Assembly: GCA_001724785.1 (NCBI GenBank)
Contig: MEDL01000014.1
Coordinates: forward strand, 1-49,429
Origin: Acidovorax sp. SCN 68-22
Lineage (GTDB): Bacteria > Pseudomonadota > Gammaproteobacteria > Burkholderiales > Burkholderiaceae_C
Length of the DNA stretch: 49,429 bases
Direction: 5' to 3'
The stretch's first letter is position 1, and every line of letters starts with the position of its first letter. The translations under genes were made by a program, and so were the position numbers. Shown piece by piece: positions 9,931-17,600 of the stretch. The notes under the pieces are model-generated. The model made no database searches and was not told the DNA's origin. It was given only the letters and a program-made list of their open reading frames with translations.

Positions 9931-12205
9931 CATCCTGCGCCGGCGGCTCGACCAGCTCGGGTTCGCGCACGGGGCCGGCGTAGCAGCGCACCTGCATGCG
10001 CCCGGCACGCTTGGCGGCGTACATGGCGGTGTCGGCGTGGCGCGCCAGCTCCTCGTAGGTGGCGCCGTGCTCGGGAAACAGCGCGATGCCGGCGCTCAGC
10101 CCGATCTCCAGCGCCTCGCCCTGCACCACGAACGGCTCGCGGCATACCGACAGCACCTTGCCGGCCACGGCACTGAGCTGGCGCCGGCCATCCAGCCCCG
10201 GCAGCAGGAGCACGAACTCGTCCCCGCCCTGGCGGCAGACGGTGTCCGACTGGCGCATGGCCGCCACCAGGCGGCGCGCGAACAGCACCAGGAGCTGGTC
10301 GCCGGCGTCGTGCCCGAGCCGGTCGTTGACCTGCTTGAAGCCATCCAGGTCGAGGTACATCACCGCCAGGCTGCGGCTTTCGCGCCGCGCCAGCGCCAGG
10401 GCGTGGCCCGCGCGGTCCTGCAGCAGCACGCGGTTGGGCAGGTCGGTGAGCGCGTCGTACTGCGCCAGGCGCGCCATGCGCTCGGCCATGGCCATGGTTT
10501 CGGTGACGTCGTGCACCACCATCACCGCGCCAGTGAGCTGGCCGTGCCGGTCGATGATGGGGCTGGCCGATTCCTCGACCTCGAAGCGCATCCCGTCGCG
10601 GCCGCGCAGCACCACGCCGCGCGTCGGCCCGCAGGTGGTGCGCGCCGCCAGCGCCTGGCGCAGCGAACTGGGCTGCGTCTGCTCGCCGTTGGCGAGGAAC
10701 AGCGGCGCAACTTCGTCCACGTCGCGCCCGGCGGCGTCGAACGCCTGCCAGCCCGTCATGTGCGCCGCCACCGGGTTGAGGTAGGTGATGCGGCCTTCGG
10801 CATCGGTGCACACCACCGCATCGCCGATGGACTGGAGCGTGAGGCGCATCAGCTCCTTTTCCTGGAACAGTTCTTCCTCGACGCGCTTGCGGTCGGTGAT
10901 GTCGCTCATCTGGACGAAGACGCCGCGCACCTCGCCGGTCTGCGGGTCCTTGTCCGGGGTGTAGGCGATATGGGTACAGCGCAGCCGGCCGGAGGCGTCG
11001 GTCAGGTTGCGCTCGAAGCGCTGCGGGTGGCCCGCCAGCGCCTGGCGAATGAAGGGTTCGACCACGGCGTAGCCGACCGGCCCGACGACGTCGCGCACGT
11101 GCATGCCGTGCAGCTCCTGCGGCGTGCGGCCATAGACCTCGACGCTGGTCCGGTTGATGAAGCGGTTGCGCTCGGACTTGTCCCAGTAGCTGATGGTCGA
11201 GGGCAGGTTGTCCAGGATGGTGCGCAGGTAGTGCTCGGTCTGCTGCAGGCGGCTGGTCACTTCCTGGCGGCGTGCCAGTTCGCGCGCGAAGAGCACCGCC
11301 AGGCCGACGCAGCTGGCCATGAGCACCAGGGCGAAGGCGGCCAGTTGCAGCGCGTTCGCGCGCCAGCTGGCCAGCATCACGTCGGTCGACTGGGCGACGT
11401 TCACCACCAGCGGGTAGGGCCCCACGTGCCGGAAGGAATAGAAGCGTTCGATCTTGTCCAGGCTGGCCACGCCGACGAAGCTGCCGCTTTTCTCGGCCAG
11501 CAGGCGGCGCATGTTCGGGGTGCCGGCAAGCGACTTGCCCACGTCGGCGTCGCCATAGGGGTAGCGTGTGACGATGGTGCCGCTGCTGAGGATCAGGTTC
11601 ACGCCGCTGCTCGGACCCAGGTGCAGGGCCGAGAACAGTTCGTTGAAATAGCTCAGGCTGACCGAGCTGACCACCACGCCGGCCACGCGGCCGTCCGCGC
11701 CGTGGTAGGCCCGCGCCACGGGCAGCATCCAGGTCTGCGTTACCCGCCCCATGACCGGGTGGCCGATGACCAGGCCTTCCCGGGCGCCGGACATCAGCGC
11801 CTGGAAGTAGTCGCGGTCGGCGTAGTTGGCCTTGCGCGGCGGGTCGGCGGCCGAGTCGATGACGATGTCGCCCCGGCTGTCCACCACGTAGATGTCCATC
11901 AGGCCGGCCACCCGCAGCGGCGTGGCGAACAGCACGCGGTTGCGCAGCTCCTGCGGCAGCTCCATGACGCCCGGGTGCTCCAGCTTGGCCGCCACGTCCT
12001 GCAAGGATTGGTCCATGGCGCGCAGCGTCCAGCCGACCGACTGCTCCAGGGCCGTCGCAAGGTTGGCGTTGGTGCGCGCCGCGAAATTCCAAGCGTCGGT
12101 GCGCATGGTGAAGACCGTGCGCGTCACCAGGGCGCCTATTCCCAGGCTCAGCAACAGCGCCAGCCAGAACAGGCGCTGGGAAAAGAGGGGGCGCGGCGAT
12201 TTCAT
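9920..12205 (-). CDS. Cache-PAS-PAS-GGDEF diguanylate cyclase
   Basis: N-terminal TM plus periplasmic sensor region, two PAS-like segments (LDNLPSTISYWDKSERNRFINRT; LQSIGDAVVCTDAEGRITYLNPVA), intact GGDEF (CRQGGDEFVLL) and an RxxD I-site (RQSD) five residues upstream. Confidence 0.92.
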   Translation of the reverse strand: MKSPRPLFSQRLFWLALLLSLGIGALVTRTVFTMRTDAWNFAARTNANLATALEQSVGWTLRAMDQSLQDVAAKLEHPGVMELPQELRNRVLFATPLRVAGLMDIYVVDSRGDIVIDSAADPPRKANYADRDYFQALMSGAREGLVIGHPVMGRVTQTWMLPVARAYHGADGRVAGVVVSSVSLSYFNELFSALHLGPSSGVNLILSSGTIVTRYPYGDADVGKSLAGTPNMRRLLAEKSGSFVGVASLDKIERFYSFRHVGPYPLVVNVAQSTDVMLASWRANALQLAAFALVLMASCVGLAVLFARELARRQEVTSRLQQTEHYLRTILDNLPSTISYWDKSERNRFINRTSVEVYGRTPQELHGMHVRDVVGPVGYAVVEPFIRQALAGHPQRFERNLTDASGRLRCTHIAYTPDKDPQTGEVRGVFVQMSDITDRKRVEEELFQEKELMRLTLQSIGDAVVCTDAEGRITYLNPVAAHMTGWQAFDAAGRDVDEVAPLFLANGEQTQPSSLRQALAARTTCGPTRGVVLRGRDGMRFEVEESASPIIDRHGQLTGAVMVVHDVTETMAMAERMARLAQYDALTDLPNRVLLQDRAGHALALARRESRSLAVMYLDLDGFKQVNDRLGHDAGDQLLVLFARRLVAAMRQSDTVCRQGGDEFVLLLPGLDGRRQLSAVAGKVLSVCREPFVVQGEALEIGLSAGIALFPEHGATYEELARHADTAMYAAKRAGRMQVRCYAGPVREPELVEPPAQDATK

Positions 12206-12232
12206 GGGCGGTCGGGATTGTAAGGACGCCCC

Positions 12233-14569
12233 TCAGCGCCGCGCCACACCGGCGCCGCGCACCTCGAACGGCACTTCGTCGAGCACGCGCCCGCGCGCGT
12301 CGCGCAGCTGCAGCCGGTGGCGGCCCGGCCAGGGCGGCCAGGCGTGCGTGGCGCCGCCGGCCACGCGCTTGCCGTCGAGCACCCAGACCACGCTGCCCGC
12401 GCCGGGCGCGCCGGAGGCGACGAAGCGCAGGCGCTGGCGCGCGGGCGGGATGTCCGGGTCGAGCGCGACGATGGCGCCGGGCGCCGGCTCGGCGATGCGC
12501 CAGGCAGGGACGCCGTCCAGGGGCGGATTTTTCTGGTCTTTTTGGCCTCCAGCGCTTGCTGTATAAAGGCTTATAGCTTCCTTATCGATAGCAAACAACG
12601 CCTGTTGCGTGCCGTTCAGGAACCACTCGCTGCGCGCCGCCTCCAGCGGCCCGCCGCCCGCACCGGGACCAAAGCGCACCGCCTGGACGCGCACGCCGCG
12701 CGGCGCGTTCGGCGCCCGGCTGGGCGTGTGCGCATGCAGGTGGCCCATCACGGCCGCCCAGATGGGTGCGGCGCCGCTCGCGCCGCTGACCTCGTGCATG
12801 GCGCCCCCGGCCGCATTGCCGACCCACACACCCACCGTGTAGCGCTCGGACCAGCCGAGTGCCCAGTTGTCGCGCATGTCCTTGCTGGTGCCGGTCTTCA
12901 CGGCGCTCCAGAAGCGCGTCGCCAGCACGCTGTCGAGGCCGAAGGTCATCGCGCGCGCATTCGCGTCGGCGAGGATGTCGCCGACGATGAAGGTGGCGCC
13001 GGCATCCAGCACGCGCGCGCCCTGCGGCGCCGGCCTGGCGCCGGCCAGCGGCGGCGCCACGGGACTGGCGCGCCCACCATTGGCCAGCGCGCGGTAGGCG
13101 TTGGCCAGTTGCAGCAGGGTGACCTCGCTGCTGCCCAGGGCCAGCCCCAGGCCGTAGTAGCCGCCGCTCTCGCGCAGGGCGAGGCCGAGCGCCTGCAGGC
13201 GCTGGAAGAAGGCGTCGGGCGAGACCATGGCCAGCGTGCGCACCGCCGGCACGTTGAGCGAGGACGCGAGCGCCGTGCGCACCGACACCCAGCCCTTGAA
13301 GCGCAGGTCGTAGTTCTGCGGGATGTACACGCCGCCGGCGGTGGCGATGTGCGCCGGCGAATCGTCGATCAGGGAGGCCGCCGTCAGGCGCCGCTCCTGC
13401 AAGGCCTGCGCATACAGGAAGGGCTTGAGGGTCGAGCCCGGCTGGCGCCGCGCGAGCACGCCGTCGACCTCGGCCGCCTGGCTCAGCGCGCCCGAGGAGC
13501 CGACCCAGGCGAGCACCTCGCCGCTGGCGTTGTCCAGCACGACGATGGCGCCGTCCTGCACGTTGCGGCCGGCCAGCTCGCGCAGTTGCTGCGCCAGTGT
13601 CTGCACGGCAAAGCGCTGCACGGGCGCGCTGAGCGTGGTGCGGATGTGCGCGGGGGGCGCTCTTCCGGTGGGCAGGGCCGCCAGCGCGCGGCGCGCGAAA
13701 TGCGGGGCGACGCCCTCGCTGGCGGGAAAGGCGCGCCGACCCAGGGCGCTTGCCGCCAGCAGCGCCAGCGCGTCGCAATCGCTAGTCTGCGGTGCGGCCG
13801 CGCTGCGACCGGCCTGCTGCATGTCCTGCAGCACGCCGCAGGCGCGGCGCGCCACCTGCGCGGCGCCGGCGTTGGGCGCGCGCACCAGCGCCGCGGCCAG
13901 CGCCGCCTCGCGCTCGTCCAACCCATGCGGCGCCTTGCCGAACAGCGTGCGGCTGAGCGCGTCGATGCCGACGAGCTCGCCGCGAAACGGCACCAGGTTG
14001 AGGTAGGCCTCCAGGATCTGGTCCTTGCGCCAGCGCCGGTCCAGCACTTCGGCCGCCGCCACCTGGCCGAGCTTTTGCACCACGCTGCGCCCGCCGGGAC
14101 GCTGGCGCAGGTCGGCGCCGCCGGGCGCATCGACCAGTCCGGCGAGCTGCATGGTGATGGTGCTGGCGCCACGCGTGCGCTCGTTCCACAGGTTGGCCCA
14201 GGCGGCGGCCGTGGCGGCCTGCCAGTCGACGCCGCTGTGCGCGTAGAAGCGCTTGTCCTCGGACAGGAGCATGGCGCTTTGCAGCGCCGGGGAAATCTCG
14301 GCCAGCGTGGTCCACGCACCCCGGCGCACGCTCGCGTCGGTGCGCACGCGCTGCAGCACTTCCCCCTCGCGCGACAGCACCAGCGTTTCCGACGGGCGGT
14401 ACCCGCGCCGCACGTCGTCGAACGTGGGCAGCGCCCAGGCCGCCGGCATGCCGACCGCAAGCACCAAGGCGGCGGCCGGAGCGCGCGCACGCAGAACGAG
14501 CAGGCAGCGAAGAAAAGCCACGCCGCTTTGTAGCAGGCGCCGGACGGCGCAATCTGCGTGGCTCTGCAT
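12233..14569 (-). CDS. pbpC: Penicillin-binding protein 1C
   Basis: Transglycosylase (SEDKRFYAHSGVDW... RGASTITMQLA) and transpeptidase (RQPGSTLKPFLYAQAL, KTGTSKDMRDNWALGWS) motifs plus C-terminal ALDPDIPPARQRLRF domain. Confidence 0.95.
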   Translation of the reverse strand: MQSHADCAVRRLLQSGVAFLRCLLVLRARAPAAALVLAVGMPAAWALPTFDDVRRGYRPSETLVLSREGEVLQRVRTDASVRRGAWTTLAEISPALQSAMLLSEDKRFYAHSGVDWQAATAAAWANLWNERTRGASTITMQLAGLVDAPGGADLRQRPGGRSVVQKLGQVAAAEVLDRRWRKDQILEAYLNLVPFRGELVGIDALSRTLFGKAPHGLDEREAALAAALVRAPNAGAAQVARRACGVLQDMQQAGRSAAAPQTSDCDALALLAASALGRRAFPASEGVAPHFARRALAALPTGRAPPAHIRTTLSAPVQRFAVQTLAQQLRELAGRNVQDGAIVVLDNASGEVLAWVGSSGALSQAAEVDGVLARRQPGSTLKPFLYAQALQERRLTAASLIDDSPAHIATAGGVYIPQNYDLRFKGWVSVRTALASSLNVPAVRTLAMVSPDAFFQRLQALGLALRESGGYYGLGLALGSSEVTLLQLANAYRALANGGRASPVAPPLAGARPAPQGARVLDAGATFIVGDILADANARAMTFGLDSVLATRFWSAVKTGTSKDMRDNWALGWSERYTVGVWVGNAAGGAMHEVSGASGAAPIWAAVMGHLHAHTPSRAPNAPRGVRVQAVRFGPGAGGGPLEAARSEWFLNGTQQALFAIDKEAISLYTASAGGQKDQKNPPLDGVPAWRIAEPAPGAIVALDPDIPPARQRLRFVASGAPGAGSVVWVLDGKRVAGGATHAWPPWPGRHRLQLRDARGRVLDEVPFEVRGAGVARR
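12535..12591 (+). repeat. Dispersed repeat, copy C, inside the pbpC coding region
   Basis: ggtctttttggcctccagcgcttgctgtataaaggcttatagcttccttatcgatag; encodes ...AIDKEAISLYTASAGGQKDQK... in PBP1C. Confidence 0.85.
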
Positions 14570-14602
14570 CGGCCGAGGGCTATGGAATCGGGAGTACCCG
14601 GC

Positions 14603-17600
14603 TCACTTCTGCCCCACCTGCACCGGCGCGTTCGGCGCCTCCCCGAACATCTCCGGCGCGTACAGCGCCTCGACGCGCGTCGGCGGCAGCGCAAAGTGGC
14701 CGGCATTGTTCAGCCGCAGCGTGTACTGCAGTTGCACCTTGCCGCGGGGCAGGTATTGGTAGTAGCTGCGGAAGGCCTCGAAGCTGCGCTCCTCGAACGC
14801 CGGCCAGCCGGAGCCCGAGCGCGCCTCGCCCTGGGTGGCGATCTCCGAATCGCGCCCCAGGCCGCTGCCGAGGATGGTGGCGCCGCCGGGGATGGGGTCG
14901 GTGATGGCGACCCAGGTCATGTCGGCGCTGGCCTCCACCTCCAGCGTGACGCGCAGCACGTCGCCGCGCGCGTACTGGCCGGGCGGCAGGCCCTTGTCGG
15001 CCTGCTCCACGGGCGCCACGCTGCGGCGCACGCGGTAGCCGGCGGCCAGCGGCGCGCTGCGCGGCACGGCGGCGAGCGATTGCACCGTGAGCCAGGGTTT
15101 GCCGCTGCCCTGGTGGGCCACGGTCAGCGTGCCCGCGCCGCCCTGCGGCCAGGCCAGCAGCAGGGTGTTGCCAGTCAGCATGCCGGGCGCCGACGGCGCG
15201 CCCCACTGGCTCGCCCCGTGCGGCGCGCCCGCGGCGTCGCCGGGCTGGACGCGCACCACCTTGGCCCAGTCGATGCGCCCCGTCTCGCCATGGAGCTGCG
15301 CCTCGGTCCGACCGGCGACGGGCGTGCTCTCGAACTTGGCGGAGAACCTGCGCAGTGCCAGGCCCCCCCAGAGGTTGGCCGTGGTGGTGGACCAGGCGCC
15401 GCCCTGCTGGCGCGCGATGAAGCCGGTGACCAGGCGCGGCAGCTCGGCCTGCCAGGCGGGCTCGTCGATCGCCCAGAGCAGCAGGCGCGCGGCGTTCACG
15501 TCGCTGCCCTGCATCAGCCACCACCACGCGTCCTGCTGTTCGGTGCTGAAGCCGACGCGCGTGCCCTGGTAGTTCAGGCGGCTGCGCAGGATCTGCTCGG
15601 CCTCCTGCAGGTGCTCGGACTGGCGCGCGATGCCGGGCACGCGGCGCAGGATGGCCAGCCAGTCGAGCACGGCGTTCGTCGGCCACTGGTTGGGCGCGAT
15701 GGTGATGGCCGACAGCATGCGCGCCTGCGCCTTGCCGCCGCGCGCCAGCGCCGCGATGGCGGCGAGCTTGCGCACCGGCAGGTCCTCGCGCGGGCTCCAG
15801 AACTTGCGCTGCAGGCGCCCTTCGACAAAGGCCACCAGGGCCAGCTCCATGGGCGCGCGCACGGCGTCCGGCAGGGCCATGGCGGGGTCGAGCGCGGCGG
15901 CCTCGTCGGCGGCGGCGAGCAGGTGGGCGGTGAGCACGTCGCTGCCGCTGTGCGTCTCGCCGGCGCGCGGCGGGAAGTAGCTCGCCAGGCCGTCTTCGTC
16001 CAGGTACGCCGGCAGGCGCGCCGTCAGCGCGCGCCAGGCGGCGGCGTCCTGCATGCCGATGGCCTTGCCGGCCTGCTGCTCCAGGCAGCTGTAGGGGTAG
16101 CGCGCCCACCAGTCGCGCACGCCGGGCAGGCCTTCGGCCAGCTTGGGCTGCAGCGCGAGTTGCACGCCGCCCCGCCCCGGCAGCGCGCCAGGCGGCGGCG
16201 CCACCGGGAGCGTGTAGCTGCCGTCGAGCTGCACCAGCGTGCCCTGCTGCACGGCGACCGGCACGGCCGGCACCACGCGCTGCTGCGCCTTGAGGGCATC
16301 GCGCGCGCCGCCCAGCCGGTCGTGCGCGGCGATCTCCCACAGCAGGGCCTGCGCGCGCGTCTCCGCCAGGGCTTCGGGCACGGCGACCTCCCAGGCGAGC
16401 TCGCGCGCTTCGCCCGCCGGGATCTCCACCACCTGGGGCTGGAGGTCGATCAGCGTGGCGCGGGGCGCGGCCTCGACCTGCATGGCCTTGGCGGTGGTGT
16501 TGCGCAGCGTGATCTGCGCGCGGAACCGGTCGCCGCCGCGCACCAGGGGCGGCAGACCACTGATGATCTGCAGGTCCTGCGTGCTGCGGATGGTGGTGGT
16601 CCCGGTGCCGAACAGGCCGACCGAGGCGTCGGCCACGGCCACCACGCGGAAGCTGGAAAGCGCGTCGTTCAGGGGCACGGTGACGCGTGCCTGGCCCTTG
16701 TCGTCGAGCCGGATGGCGGGCTGCCACAGGAGCAGCGTGTCGAGCAGCTCGCGCGTCGGCGCGCGCCCGCCGCCGCCGCCCGGCGGCGCGGCCTTCTTGC
16801 CGTAATGCCGCCGGCCGATGATTTCCATCTGCGCCGTCGCCGTCTGCACGCCCCAGGCACGGCGCTGCAGCATGGCGCCGAGCAGGTTCCAGCTGCTGTT
16901 GGGCATGAGCTCCAGGAGCGCCTCGTCCACCGCCGCCAGCGCCACCTCGGCGTGCGCGGCCGGCTTGCCGTCCGGCAGCGTGGCGCTGATGGTCACCTGC
17001 GCCTTGCCGCGCACCGGGTAGCTGGCCTGGTCGGCGGCCACCTTCACGTCGATGCGGTGCGCCGCCGCGCCGACCTGGATCTCGGCCATGCCGAAGCGGA
17101 ACGCCGGTTTGCTCAGGTCGACCAGTGCCGTGGGCAATTTGTACTGCTTGCCGTCGTGCCAGAAGGCTCCCCACCAGTCGCGCGGCGCCTTGTAGCCCCA
17201 GGTGAAGAAGCTGTACCAGGGGACCTCGTGCAGCCGGCCGCGCAGCGCCAGCACGCTGATGTACACGTTGGGGCCCCAGCCGGGCTCCACCTTGAGCGCG
17301 ATGCTCGGGTCCTTGCCCGAGAGCTTGACCACCTGGGTTTCGATGATGCCTTCGCGCTCCACCGCCACCAGGGCGGTGGCCTCGCGGAACGGCATGCGCA
17401 CCTGCAGGCGCGCGGTCTCGCCCGGCTGGTAGCTGCGCCGCTCGGGCAGCACGTCGATGCGGTCGTGGTTCTCGCCGCCGAACCACTGCTCGCCCGCGCG
17501 GCTGACCCAGACCGTGGCGGCCGCGTCGAAGGTGTTGCCGTCGGGGTCGCGCGCGCTGGCAGTGAGCTCGACCTCGCCGGTGTCATCGAGCCGCGCCTCG

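Noticed and set aside
8562-12092. 1176-aa minus-strand ORF spanning the lldD-like and GGDEF genes
   Set aside because: Wrong-frame shadow of two clear CDSs; Arg/Pro/Ala-rich and without recognisable motifs.
10037-12223. 728-aa plus-strand ORF opposite the GGDEF gene
   Set aside because: His/Gln/Arg-rich antisense ORF without domain motifs.
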